The notes under the pieces: generated by a model
The model's input: only the letters and a program-made list of their open reading frames with translations
Databases searched by the model: none
What the model was told of the DNA's origin: nothing
Shown here: positions 31,801 to 45,275 of the stretch, in pieces
How the letters are laid out: each line of letters opens with the position of its first letter
Numbering within the stretch: position 1 is the first letter of the stretch
Position numbers and translations under genes: made by a program
DNA from: Neoceratodus forsteri
Lineage: Eukaryota; Chordata; Ceratodontiformes; Ceratodontidae
Assembly (NCBI GenBank): GCA_016271365.2
Contig: JADMNL010000028.1
Coordinates: 95,697,501-95,761,500, forward strand
Direction: 5' to 3'
DNA: 64,000 nt

Positions 31801-34800
31801 GCAGCACAGCCCTCCTCCACAGCCACCGAAGCCCTCCATGCAGAGAATGGAGCACCAGAGCACCCGACACTGCGGTCGCCAGGGCAAGCAGCACAGCCCT
31901 CCCCACAGCAATCGAATCCCACCCCCTCCTGGAGAACGGAGCACTAGGGTGCCCAGCAGTGCGGTCGCCAGGGCAAGCAGCACAGCCCTTCCCACAGCCA
32001 CCGAATCCCCCCCCCACAGAGAATGGAACACCAGACCGCCCAGCAGTGCGGTCGCAATGGGAAGCAGCACAGCCCTCCCCACAGCCACCGAACCCCCCCA
32101 CTCAGAGAACGGAGCCAGAGCGCCCAGCAGTGCGGTTGCGAGGGCAAGCAGCAGAGCCCCCCCAACAGCCACCGAATCCCTCCACTACAGAGAACGGAGC
32201 ACCAGAGCACCCAGCAGTGCAGTCGCGAGGGCAAGCAGCACAGCCCTCCCCACAGCCAATGAATCTCCCCCCGGGGAGAACGGAGCACCAGAGCACCCAG
32301 GAATCAAGCCCAGCTTCCAGCTGCCTCAGGGAGCTGTGCCACAGATTTAAACTTGGCGCGTTTTTGCTTTCCATAGACTGCTGTGCCTTTTTGGTTTGAG
32401 TTGAGGAGCAGTGCAGATAATTACAGCAGTCTGCCACCCATACCGACAGTGTAATTACATCTGGGGAACAGTACTCGTCAGGTGAAAAGAGCCGCACAGG
32501 AGTTTTTTCTTTAATCGGGAACTGTATGCTGTTTAAAGATCTTTAAACCCAGCATAGCTACTGTGACTGTATTTGAAACCGTGCCTGAATCCATTATCTT
32601 TTTTGGTAACCTTAAAGCCTGTAATTATTGCAAAATTTACAATCCCTGCTAAATGGTTAAAACAGTATTGATGTACTAGCTCCTCCTCCCTACCCACCTC
32701 TACTTACAGCTGCCTTTTCTTGTTCCTTGCAGCAGTGCGGTGGCGAGGGCAAGCACCACAGCCCTCCCCACAGCGACCGAATCCCCCCCATGGAGAAGGA
32801 AGCACCAGAGCGCCCAGCAGTGCGGTAGTGAGGGCAAGCAGCACAGCCCTCCCCACAGTCACCGAACCTCTCAGCGGAGAACGGAGCACCAGAGCCCAGC
32901 AGTGCGGCCGCAAGGGCAAGCAGCACCGCCTCCCACAGCCACCGAATCGCACCCCCCCCGGAGAACGGAGCAGTAGAGCTCCCAGCAGTGCGGTCGCCAG
33001 GGCAAGCAGCACAGCCCTTCCCACAGCCACCGAATCCCCCTCCCCACGTAGAATGGAGCACCAGACCGCCCAGCAGTGCAGTCACAAGGGCAAGCAGCAC
33101 AGCCCTCCCCACAGCCACCGAATCCCCCCAACCGTGGAAAACGGAGCACCAGAGCGTACAGCAGTGTGGTCACGAGGGCAAGCAGAACAGCCCTCCCCAC
33201 AGCCACCGAATCCCCCCGCAGAGAATGGAGCACCAGAGTGCCCAGCAGTGCTGTTGCAAGGGCAAGCAGCACAGCCCCCCCCAACAGCCATCGAATCACT
33301 CCCCCACGGAGACCGGAGCACCAGAGCACCCAGCAGTGTGGTCACGAGGGCAAGCAGCACAGCCCTCCCCACAGCCAATAAATCCCCGCCCGCGGAGAAT
33401 GGAGCACCAGAGCACCCAGATATCAAGCCCAGCTTCAAGCTGCCTCAGGGAGCTGCGCCACAGATTTAAACTTGGCGTCTTTTTGCTTTCCATAGACTGC
33501 TGTGCCTTTTCGGTTTGAGTCGGAGGAGCAGTGCAGATAATTACAGCAGTCTGCCTCCCATACAGACAGTGTAATTGCATCTGGGGAACAGTACTTGTAA
33601 GGGGAATAGAGCTGCACAGGAGTGTTTTCTTTAATCGAACTGTACGCTGTTTAAAGATCTTTAAACCCAGCATAGCTACTGTGACTGTATTTTAAACCGT
33701 GCCTGAATCCATTATCTGTTTCGTAACCTTAAAGCCTGTAATTACTGTAAAATTTACAATCCTTGCTAAATGTTTAAAACAGTATTGATGTACTAGCTCC
33801 TCCCTACCTACCCTCTTCTTATAGCTGCCTTTTCTTGCTCCTTGCAGCAGTGCGGTCGTGAGGGCAAGCACCACAGCCTCCCACAGCCACCGAATCCCCC
33901 CAGGAGAACGGAGCACCAGAGCACCCAGTAGTGCAGTCGCGAGGGCAAGCAGCACAGCCCTCCCCACAGCCACCGAATCCCTCCCCTGGAGAACGGAGCA
34001 CCAGAGCGCCCAGCAGTGCGGTCGCAAGGCAAGCAGCACAGCCCTCCCACAGCCACCGAATCCCCCACTGGGAACGGAGCACCAGAGCGCCCAGCAGTGC
34101 GGTCGCGAGAGCAAGCAGCAGAGCCCTCCCTAAAGCCACCGAATCCCCCCCGTGGAGAATGTAGCACCAGAGCCCCCAGTAGTGCGGTCAGCAGGCAAGC
34201 AGCACAGCCCTCCCCACAGCCACCGAACCTCCTGGGAGAACGGAGCACCAGACGCCCAGCAGTGCGTCCCAGGGCAAGCAGCACAGCCCTCCCACAGCCA
34301 CCAAATCCCCCCCCGGAGAATGGAGCACTAGAGCGCCCAGCAGTGCGGTCGCCAGGGTAAGCAGCACAGCCCTCCCCACAGCCACCGAATCCCCCCCCCG
34401 CGGAGAATGGAGCACCAGACCGCCCAGCAGTGCGGCCGCAAGGGCAAGTAGCACAGTCCTCCCTACAGACACTGAATCCCCCTGCGGAAAACGGAGCACC
34501 AGAGCACCCAGCAGTGTGGTTGCGAGGCCAAGCAGCACAGCCCTCCCCACAGCCAGCAAATACTCCCCCACCGGGAATGGAGCACCAGAGCGCCCAGCAG
34601 TGCGGTCGCAAGGGCAAGCACCACAGCCCTCCCCACAGTGACCGAATCTCCCCCCATGGAGAAGGAAGCACCAGAGCACCCAGCAGTGTGGTCACGAGGG
34701 CAAGCAGCACAGCCCTCCCCACAGCCACTGAATCCCCCCACGGAGAACGGAGCACCAGAGTACCCTGTAGTGCAGTCACGAGGGCAAGCAGCTCAGCCCT

Positions 34801-35356
34801 CCCCACAGCCAGCGAATCCCCCCCCACCGGGAATGGAGCACCAGAGCGCCCAGCAGTGCGGTCGCAAGGGCAAGCAGCACCGCCCTCCCCACAGCCACCG
34901 AATCGCACCCCGGAGAACGGAGCAGTAGAGCACCCAGCAGTGCGGTCGCCAGGGCAAGCAGCACAGCCCTTCCCACAGCCACCGAATCCCCCCCGCGGAG
35001 AATGGAGGACCAGACTGAACAGCAGTGCGGTCGCAATGGCAAGCAGCACAGCCCTTCCCACAGCCACCGAATCCCCCCACCCGTGGAAAACGGAGCACCA
35101 GAGCGTACAGCAGTGTCGTCACGAGGGCAAGCAGCACAGCCCTCCCCACAGCCACCGAATCCCCCCACAGAGAATGGAGCACCAGAGTACCCAGCAGTGT
35201 GGTTGCAAGGCAAGCAGCACAGCCCCCAACAGCCACCGAATCACTCCCCACGGAGAACGGAGCACCAGAGCACCCAGCAGTGTGGTCGTGAGGGCAAGCA
35301 GCACAGCCTCCCCACAGCCAATAACCCCGTGGAGAGCGGAGCACCAGAGCGCCCAG
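28894..35356 (+). repeat. Macrosatellite segment B1
   Basis: Blocks are 29327-30345, 30779-30950 (doublet), 31384-32300, 32733-33419 and 33848-35356. The long-doublet-long order and the subrepeat variants recur at 50424-54818 and in part at 58699-63296, offsets of about 21 kb and 29 kb. Spacers at 32301 and 33420 have lost the initial GT (GAATC, ATATC). Confidence 0.8.
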
Positions 35357-38300
35357 GTATCAAGCCCAGTATCCAGCTGCCTCAGGGAGCTGAGCCACAG
35401 ATTTAAACTTGGCGCCTTTTTGCTTTCCATAGACTGCTGTGCCTTTTCGGTTTGAGTCGGAGGAGCAGTGCAGATAATTACAGCAGTCTGCCTCCCATAC
35501 CGACAGTGTAATTGCATCTGGGGAACAGTTCTTGTAAGGGGAATAGAGCTGCACAGGAGTTTTTTTATTTAATTGGGAACTGTACGCTGTTTAAAGATCT
35601 TTAAACCCAGCATAGCTACTGTGACTGTATTTTAAACCGTGCCTGAATCCATTATCTGTTTCGGTAACCTTAAAGCCTGTAATTACTGTAAAATTTACAA
35701 TCCTTGCTAAATGTTTAAAACAGTATTGATGTACTAGCTCCTGCTCCCTACCTACCTCTACTTATAGCTGCCTTTTCTTGTTCCTTGCAGCAGTGCGGTC
35801 GCGAGGGCTAGCAGCACAGCCCTCCCCACAGCCACCGAATACCCCCCATGGAGAACGAAGCACCAGAGCACCCAGTAGTGCAGTCACGAGGGGCAAGCAG
35901 CACAGCCCTCCCCACAGCCACCGAAGCCCTCCCCACGGAGAACGGAGCACCAGAGCGCCCAGCAGTGCGGTCGCAAGGGCAGGCAGCACAGCCCTCCCCA
36001 CTGCCACCGAATCCCCCCCCACCGGGAATGGAGCACCAGAGCGCCCAGCAGTGCGGTCGCAAGGGCAAGCAGCACCGCCCTCCCCACAGCCACCGAATCG
36101 CACCCCCCCCGGAGAACGGAGCAGTAGAGCACCCAGCAGTGCGGTCGCCAGGGCAAGCAGCACAGCCCTTCCCACAGCCACCGAATCCCCCCCGCGGAGA
36201 ATGGAGGACCAGACTGAACAGCAGTGCGGTCGCAATGGCAAGCAGCACAGCCCTTCCCACAGCCACCGAATCCCCCCACCCGTGGAAAACGGAGCACCAG
36301 AGCGTACAGCAGTGTCGTCGCGAGGGCAAGCAGCACAGCCCTCCCCACAGCCACCGAATCCCCCCCCACAGAGAATGGAGCACCAGAGTACCCAGCAGTG
36401 CGGTTGCAAGGGCAAGCAGCACAGTCCCCCCAACAGCCACCGAATCACTCCCCCACGGAGAACGGAGCACCAGAGCACCCAGCAGTGTGGTCGTGAGGGC
36501 AAGCAGCACAGCCCTCCCCACAGCCAATAAATCACCCCTGTGGAGAACGGAGCACCGAGCGCCAGGTATCAAGCCCAGCATCCAGCTGCCTCAGGGAGCT
36601 GAGCCACAGATTTAAACTTGGCGCCTTTTGCTTTCCATAGACTACTGTGCCTTTTCGGTTTGAGTCGGAGGAGCAGTGCAGATAATTACAGCAGTCTGCC
36701 TCCCATACCGGCAGTGTAATTGCATCTGGGGAACAGTTCTTGTAAGGGAATAGAGCTGCACAGGAGTTTTTTATTTAATCGAACTGTACGCTGTTTAAAG
36801 ATCTTTAAACCCAGCATAGCTACTGTGACTGTATTTTAAACCGTGCTCTGAATCCATTATCTGTTTCGTAACCTTAAAGCCTGTAATTACTGTAAAATTT
36901 ACAATCCTTGCTAAATGTTTAAAACAGTATTGATGTACTAGCTCCTGCTCCCTACCTACCTCTACTTATAGCTGCCTTTTCTTGTTCCTTGCAGCAGTGC
37001 GGTCGCGAGGGCTAGCAGCACAGCCCTCCCCACAGCCACCGAATACCCCCATGGAGAACGAAGCACCAGAGCACCCAGTAGTGCAGTCACGAGGCAAGCA
37101 GCACAGCCTCCCCACAGCCACCAAGCCCTCCCCACGGAGAACGGAGCACCAGAGCGCCAGCAGTGCGGTCGCAAGGGCAGGCAGCACAGCCTCCCCACTG
37201 CCACCGAACCCCCCACCGAATGGAGCACCAGAGCGCCAGCAGTGCGGTCGCAGGGCAAGCAGCACCGCCTCCCCACAGCCACCGACCGCACCCCCGGAGA
37301 ACGGAGCAGTAGAGCACCCAGCAGTGCGGTCGCCAGGGCAAGCAGCACAGCCCTTCCCACAGCCACCGAATCCCCTCATGGAGAATGGAGGACCAGACTG
37401 AACAGCAGTGCGGTCGCAATGGCAAGCAGCACAGCCCTTCCCACAGCCACCGAATCCCCCCATCCGTGGAAAACGGAGCACCAGAGCGTACAGCAGTGTC
37501 GTCGCGAGGGCAAGCAGCACAGCCCTTCCCACAGCCACCGAATCCCCCACAGAGAATGGAGCACCAGAGTACCCAGCAGTGCGGTTAGGGCAAGCAGCAC
37601 AGCCCCCAACAGCCACCGAATCACTCCCCCACGGAGAACGGAGCACCAGAGCACCCAGCAGTGTGGCTCATGAGGCACAGCCCTCCCACAGCCAAACAAC
37701 TCCTGTGGAGAACGGAGCACCAGAGCGCCAGGTATCAAGCCCAGCATCCAGCTGCCTCAGGGAGCTGAGCCACAGATTTAAACTTGGCGCCTTTTGCTTC
37801 CATAGACTACTGTGCCTTTTCGGTTTGAGTCGGAGGAGCAGTGCAGATAATTACAGCAGTCTGCCTCCCATACCGACAGTGTAATTGCATCTGGGGAACA
37901 GTTCTTGTAAGGGGAATAGAGCTGCACAGGAGTTTTTTATTTAATCGGGAACTGTACGCTGTTTAAAGATCTTTAAACCCAGCATAGCTACTGTGACTGT
38001 ATTTTAAACCGTGCCTGAATCCATTATCTGTTTTGGTAACCTTAAAGCCTGTAATTACTGTAAAATTTACAATCCTTGCTAAATGTTTAAAACAGTATTG
38101 ATGTACTAGCTCCTGCTCCCTACCTACCTCTACTTATAGCTGCCTTTTCTTGTTCCTTGCAGCAGTGCGGTCGCAAGGGCTAGCAGCACAGCCCTCCCCA
38201 CAGCCACCAAATCCCCCACGTGGAGAACGAAGCACCAGAGCACCCAGTAGTGCAGTCACGAGGGCAAGCAGCACAGCCCTCCCCACAGACACCGAAGCCC

Positions 38301-41300
38301 TCCCCACGGAGAACGGAGCACCAGAGTGCCCAGCAGTGCGGTCGCAAGGGCAGGCAGCACAGCCCTTCCCACTGCCACCGAATCCCACCCCCCTCCATAA
38401 ATCGGAGCACTAGAGCGCCCAGCAGTGCGGTCGCCAGGGCAAACAGCACAGCCCTCCCCAGAGCCACCGAATCCCCAAGTGGAGAATGGAGCACCAGACC
38501 GTCCAGCAGTGCGGGCGCCAGGGAAAGCATCACAGCCCTCCACACAGCCACCGAATCCCCCCCGCGGAGAATGGAGCACCAGACCGCCCAGCAGAGCGGT
38601 TACAAAGGCAAGCATCACAGCCTCCCAGAGCCATCGAACTCCCGGCGGAGAACGGAGCCCTCAGAGAGCCCAGCAGTGCGGTCATGAGGGCAAGCAGCAC
38701 AGCCCTCCAAACAGCCAATGATTCCCCCCATGCGGAGAACGGAGCACCAGAGCACCCAGGTATCAAGCCCAGCTTCCAGCTGCCTCAGGGAGCTGCGCCA
38801 CAGATTTAAACTTGGCGCCTTTTTGCTTTCCATAGACTGCTGTGCCTTTTCGGTTTGAGTCGGAGAAGCAGTGCAGATAATTACAGCAGTCTGCCTCCTA
38901 TACCGACAGTGTAATTGCATCTGGGGAACAGTTCTTGTAATGGGAATAGAGATGCACAGGAGTTTTTTCTTTAATCGGGAACTGTACGCTGTTTAAAGAT
39001 CTTTAAACCCAGCATAGCTACTGTGACTGTATTTTAAACTGTGCCTGAATCCAATATCTGTTTTGGTTACCTTAAAGCCTGTAATTACTGCAAAATTTAC
39101 TATCCTTGCTAAATGGTTAAAACAGTATTGATGTACTAGCTCCTCCTCCCTACCTACCTCTTCTTATAGCTGCCTTTTCTTGCTGCTTGCAGCAGTGCGG
39201 TCGTGAGGGCAAGCACCACAGCCCTCCCCACAGCCGCCGAATCCCCCCTCCGTGGAGAAGGAACACCAGTGTGCCCAGCAGTGCGGTCACGAGGGCAAGC
39301 AGCACAGCCCTCCCCACAGCCACCGAATCCCCCCCTGTGGAGAATGGAGCACCAGACCGCCCAGCAGTTCGGTCACAAGGGCAAGCAGCAAAGTCCTCCC
39401 CACAGCCACCGAATCCCTCCTCGTGGAGAACGGAGCACCAGAGCGTCCAGCAGTGTGGTCGCAAGGGCAAGCAGCACAGCCCTCCCCACAGCCACCGAAT
39501 CCCCCCCCCGGAGAGAACAGAGCGCCAGAGCGCCCAGCAGTGCGGTTGCACGGGCAAGCAGCACAGCCTCCCCACAGCCAATGAACTTCTGCAGAGAACG
39601 GAGCACCAGAGTGCCCACGTATCATGCCCAGCTTCCATCTGCCTCAGGGAGCTGCGCCACAGATGTAAACTTGGTGCCTTTTTGCTTTCCATAGACTGCT
39701 GTGTCTTTTCGGTTTGAGTCGGAAGAGCAGTGCTGATAATTACAGCAGTCTGCCTCCCGTACCGACAGTGTAATTGCATCTGGGGAACAGTTCTTGTAAG
39801 GGGAATAGAGCTGCACAGGAGTTTTTTATTTAATCGGGAACTGTACGCTGTTTAAAGATCTTTAAACCCAGCATAGCTACTGTGACTGTATTTTAACCGT
39901 GCCTGAATCCATTATCTGTTTCGTAACCTTAAAGCCTGTAATTACTGTAAAATTTACAATCCTTGCTAAATGTTTAAAACAGTATTGATGTACTAGCTCC
40001 TGCTCCCTACCTACCTCTACTTATAGCTGCCTTTTCTTGTTCCTTGCAGCAGTGCGGTCCGCAAGGGCTAGCAGCACAGCCCTCCCCACAGCCACCAAAT
40101 CCCCCACGTGGAGAACGAAGCACCAGAGCACCCAGTAGTGCAGTCACGAGGGCAAGCAGCACAGCCCTCCCCACAGACACCGAAGCCCTCCCCACAGAGA
40201 ACGGAGCACCAGAGTGCCCAGCAGTGCGGTCGCAAGGGCAGGCAGCACAGCCCTCCCCACTGCCACCGAATCCCACCCCCCTCCATAAATCGGAGCACTA
40301 GAGCGCCCAGCAGTGCGGTCGCCAGGGCAAACAGCACAGCCCTCCCCAGAGCCACCGAATCCCCAAGTGGAGAATGGAGCACCAGACCGGCCCAGCAGTG
40401 CGGCGCCAGGAAAGCATCACAGCCCTCCACACAGCCACCGAATCCTCAGGAGAATGGAGCACCAGACCGCCCAGCAGAGCGGTTACAAAGGCAAGCATCA
40501 CAGCCCTCCCCAGAGCCATCGAATCCCCCCCGGCGGAGAACGGAGCCCCAGAGAGCCCAGCAGTGCGGTCATGAGGGCAAGCAGCACAGCCCTCCAAACA
40601 GCCAATGATTCCCCCCATGCGGAGAACGGAGCACCAGAGCACCCAGGTATCAAGCCCAGCTTCCAGCTGCCTCAGGGAGCTGCGCCACAGATTTAAACTT
40701 GGCGCCTTTTTGCTTTCCATAGACTGCTGTGCCTTTTCGGTTTGAGTCGGAGAAGCAGTGCAGATAATTACAGCAGTCTGCCTCCTATACCGACAGTGTA
40801 ATTGCATCTGGGGAACAGTTCTTGTAATGGGAATAGAGATGCACAGGAGTTTTTTCTTTAATCGGGAACTGTACGCTGTTTAAAGATCTTTAAACCCAGC
40901 ATAGCTACTGTGACTGTATTTTAAACTGTGCCTGAATCCAATATCTGTTTTGGTTACCTTAAAGCCTGTAATTACTGTAAAATTTACAATCCTTGCTAAA
41001 TGTTTAAAACAGTATTGATGTACTAGCTCCTGCTCCCTACCTACCTCTACTTATAGCTGCCTTTTCTTGTTCCTTGCAGCAGTGCGGTCGCTGAGGGCTA
41101 GCAGCACAGCCCTCCCACAGCCACCAATACCCCCATGGAGAACGGCACCAGAGCACCCAGTAGTGCAGTCACGAGGGCAAGCAGCACAGCCCTCCCCACA
41201 GCCACCAAGCCCTCCCACGGAGAACGGAGCACCAGAGCGCCCAGCAGTGCGGTCGCAAGGGCAGGCAGCACAGCCCTCCCACTGCCACCGAATCCCCCCA

Positions 41301-44300
41301 CCGGAATGGAGCACCAGAGCCCAGCAGTGCGGTCGCAGGGCAAGCAGCACCGCCCCCACAGCCACCGAATCGCACCCCCGGAGAACGGAGCAGTAGAGCA
41401 CCCAGCAGTGCGGTCGCCAGGGCAAGCAGCACAGCCTTCCCACAGCCACCGAATCCCCCGGAGAATGGAGGACCAGACTGAACTAGCAGTGCGGTCGCAA
41501 TGGCAAGCAGCACAGCCTTCCCACAGCCACCGAATCCCCCACCCGTGGAAAACGGAGCACCAGAGCGCATAGCAGTGTCGTCGCGAGGGGCAGCACAGCC
41601 TCCCCACAGCCACCGAATCCCCCCACAGAGAATGGAGCACCAGAGTACCCAGCAGTGCGGTTGCAAGGGCAAGCAGCACAGTCCCCCAACAGCCACCGAA
41701 TCACTCCCCACGGAGAACGGAGCACCAGAGCACCCAGCAGTGTGGTCGTGGGGCAAGCAGCACAGCCTCCCACAGCCAATAAATCACCCCCTGTGGAGAA
41801 CGGAGCACCAGAGCCTAGGTATCAAGCCCAGCATCCAGCTGCCTGGGAGCTGAGCCACAGATTTAAACTTGGCGCCTTTTTGCTTTCCATAGACTACTGT
41901 GCCTTTTCGGTTTGAGTCGGAGGAGCAGTGCAGATAATTACAGCAGTCTGCCTCCCATACCGACAGTGTAATTGCATCTGGGGAACAGTTCTTGTAAGGG
42001 GAATAGAGCTGCACAGGAGTTTTTTATTTAATCGGGAACTGTACGCTGTTTAAAGATCTTTAAACCCAGCATAGCTACTGTGACTGTATTTTAAACCGTG
42101 CCTGAATCCATTATCTGTTTCGTAACCTTAAAGCCTGTAATTACTGTAAAATTTACAATCCTTGCTAAATGTTTAAAACAGTATTGATGTACTAGCTCCT
42201 GCTCCCTACCTACCTCTACTTATAGCTGCCTTTTCTTGTTCCTTGCAGCAGTGCGGTCGCAGGGCTAGCAGCACAGCCCTCCCCACAGCCACCGAATACC
42301 CCCATGGAGAACGAAGCACCAGAGCACCCAGTAGTGCAGTCACGAGGCAAGCAGCACAGCCCTCCCCACAGCCACCAAGCCCTCCCCACGGAGAACGGAG
42401 CACCAGAGCGCCCAGCAGTGCGGTCGCAAGGGCAGGCAGCACAGCCTCCCCACTGCCACCGAATCCCCCACCGGAATGGAGCACCAGAGCGCCCAGCAGT
42501 GCGGTCGCAGGGCAAGCAGCACCGCCTCCCACAGCCACCGAATCGCACCCCCGGAGAACGGAGCAGTAGAGCACCCAGCAGTGCGGTCGCCAGGGCAAGC
42601 AGCACAGCCCTTCCCACAGCCACCGAACCTCATGAGAATGGAGGACCAGACTGAACAGCAGTGCGGTCGCAATGGCAAGCAGCACAGCCCTTCCCACAGC
42701 CACCGAACTCCCCATCCGTGGAAAACGGAGCACCAGAGCTGACAGCAGTGTCGCTGCGAGGCAGCACAGCCTCCCACAGCCACCGAATCCCCCCACAGAG
42801 AATGGAGCACCAGAGTACCCAGCAGTGCGGTTGCAAGGGCAAGCAGCACAGCCCCCCCAACAGCCACCGAATCACTCCCCCACGGAGAACGGAGCACCAG
42901 AGCACCCAGCAGTGTGGTCATGAGGGCAAGCAGCACAGCCCTCCCCACAGCCAATAAATCCCCCCGTGGAGAACGGAGCACCAGAGCGCCCAGGTATCAA
43001 GCCCAGCATCCAGCTGCCTCAGGGAGCTGAGCCACAGATTTAAACTTGGCGCCTTTTTGCTTTCCATAGACTACTGTGCCTTTTCGGTTTGAGTCGGAGG
43101 AGCAGTGCAGATAATTACAGCAGTCTGCCTCCCATACCGACAGTGTAATTGCATCTGGGGAACAGTTCTTGTAAGGGGAATAGAGCTGCACAGGAGTTTT
43201 TATTTAATCGGAACTGTACGCTGTTTAAAGATCTTTAAACCCAGCATAGCTACTGTGACTGTATTTTAAACCGTGCCTGAATCCATTATCTGTTTTGGTA
43301 ACCTTAAAGCCTGTAATTACTGTAAAATTTACAATCCTTGCTAAATGTTTAAAACAGTATTGATGTACTAGCTCCTGCTCCTACCTACCTCTACTTATAG
43401 CTGCCTTTTCTTGTTCCTTGCAGCAGTGCGGTCGCGAGGGCTAGCAGCACAGCCCTCCCCACAGCCACCAAATCCCCACGGAGAACGAAGCACCAGAGCA
43501 CCCAGTAGTGCAGTCACGAGGGAAGCAGCACAGCCCTCCCACAGACACCGAGCCCTCCCCACGGAGAACGGAGCACCAGAGTGCCCAGCAGTGCGGTCGC
43601 AAGGGCAGGCAGCACAGCCCTCCCACTGCCACCGAATCCCACCCTCCATAAATCGGAGCACTAGAGCGCCCAGCAGTGCGGTCGCCAGGCAAGCAGCACA
43701 GCCCTCCCCAGAGCCACCGAATCCCCAGTGGAGAATGGAGCACCAGAGGCGTCCAGCAGTGCGGGCGACAGTGCGGTCTCAAGGGAAGCAGCACAATCCT
43801 CCCTCAGCCACTGGATCCCTCCTGTGGAGAACAGAGCACCAGAGAATCCAGCAGTGTGGTTGCAAGGGCATGCAGCACAGCCCTCCCACAGCCACTAGAT
43901 CCCCCAGAGAATGGAGCACCAGAGCGCCCAGCAGTGCGGTTGCGGAGCAAGCAGCACAGCCCCATACAGAATCACTCCCTCACGGAGAACAGAGCACCAG
44001 AGACCAGGTATCAAGCCCAGCTTCCAGCTGCCTCAGGAAGCTGCGCCACAGATGTAAACTTGGCGCCTTTTTGCTTTCCATAGACTGCTGTGCCTTTTCG
44101 GTTTGAGTCGGAGGAGCAGTGCAGATAATTACAGCAGTCTGCCTCCCATACCGACAGTGTAATTGCATCTGGGGAACAGTTCTTGTAAGGGGAATAGAGC
44201 TGCACAGGAGTTTTTTATTTAATCGGGAACTGTATGCCGTTTAAAGATCTTTAAACCCAGCATAGCTACTGTGACTGTAATTTAAACCGTGCATGAATCC

Positions 44301-45275
44301 ATCATCTGTTTCAGTAACCTTAAAGCCTGTAATTACTGCAAATTTACAATCCTTGCTAAATGTTTCAAACAGTATTGATGTACTAGCTCCTGCTCCCTAC
44401 CTATCTCTACCTATAGCTGCCTTTTCTTGTTCCTTGCAGCAGTGCGGTTGCGAGGGCAAGCAGCACAACCCTCCTCAAAGCCACCAATCCCCCGTGGAAG
44501 CGGGCACCAGTGCAACCAGTAGTGCAGTCACGAGTGCAAGCAGCACAGCACTCCCACAGCCACTGAATCACACCCGCCCGTGGAGCGGAGCACTTGAGTG
44601 CCCAGTGGTGCAGTCACACGGGCAAGCAGCTCAGCCCTCCCACAGCAAACCAAGCCCTCCCGGGAGAATGGAGCACCAGAGCGCCAAGCAGTGTAGTCTA
44701 AGGGCAAGCAGCACAGCCCTCCCTCACGGCCACCGAATCACACCCCGGAGACGGAGCTCAGAGTGCCCAGCAGTGCGGTCGCTAGGGCAAGCAGCACAGC
44801 CCTCCCACAGCCACGCAATCCTCCCGCGAGAATGGAGCACCAGACCGGCCAGCAGTGCAGTCGCCAGGGCAAGCAGCACAGCCCTAGCCACAGCCACCGA
44901 ATCCCCCCCCCACAGAGAATGGAGCACCAGACTGCCCAGCAGTGTGGTCGCAAGGACAAGCAGCACAGCGCTCCTCACAGCCACCGAATCCCCCCCTGTG
45001 GAGAACAGAGCACGAGAGCATCCAGCAGTGTGGTCATGAGGGCAAGCAGCACAGCCCTCCCCACAGCCAACGAATCCCCCAGAGAACGAGCACCAGAGCG
45101 CCCAGCTGTGTAGTTGCGAGGGCAAGCAGCACAGCCCTCCCCACAGCCACCGAATCCCTCCCCCACGGAGTACGGAGCACCAGAGCACCCAGCAGTGCGG
45201 TCGCGAGGGCAAGCAGCACAGCCCTCCCCACAGCCAATGAATCCCCCGTGGAGAACGGAGCACCAGAGCGCCCAG
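35357..45275 (+). repeat. Macrosatellite segment C, locally duplicated modules
   Basis: Blocks starting 35791, 36995, 41080 and 42249 (737-775 bp) share the opening CGAGGGCTAGCAGCACAG and the same variant order. Modules 37732-38759 and 39619-40646 are near-identical copies 1,887 bp apart. Blocks at 39193-39618, 43424-44007 and 44440-45275 complete the segment. From about 43770 the sequence is matched again near 63060 to the window end. Confidence 0.8.
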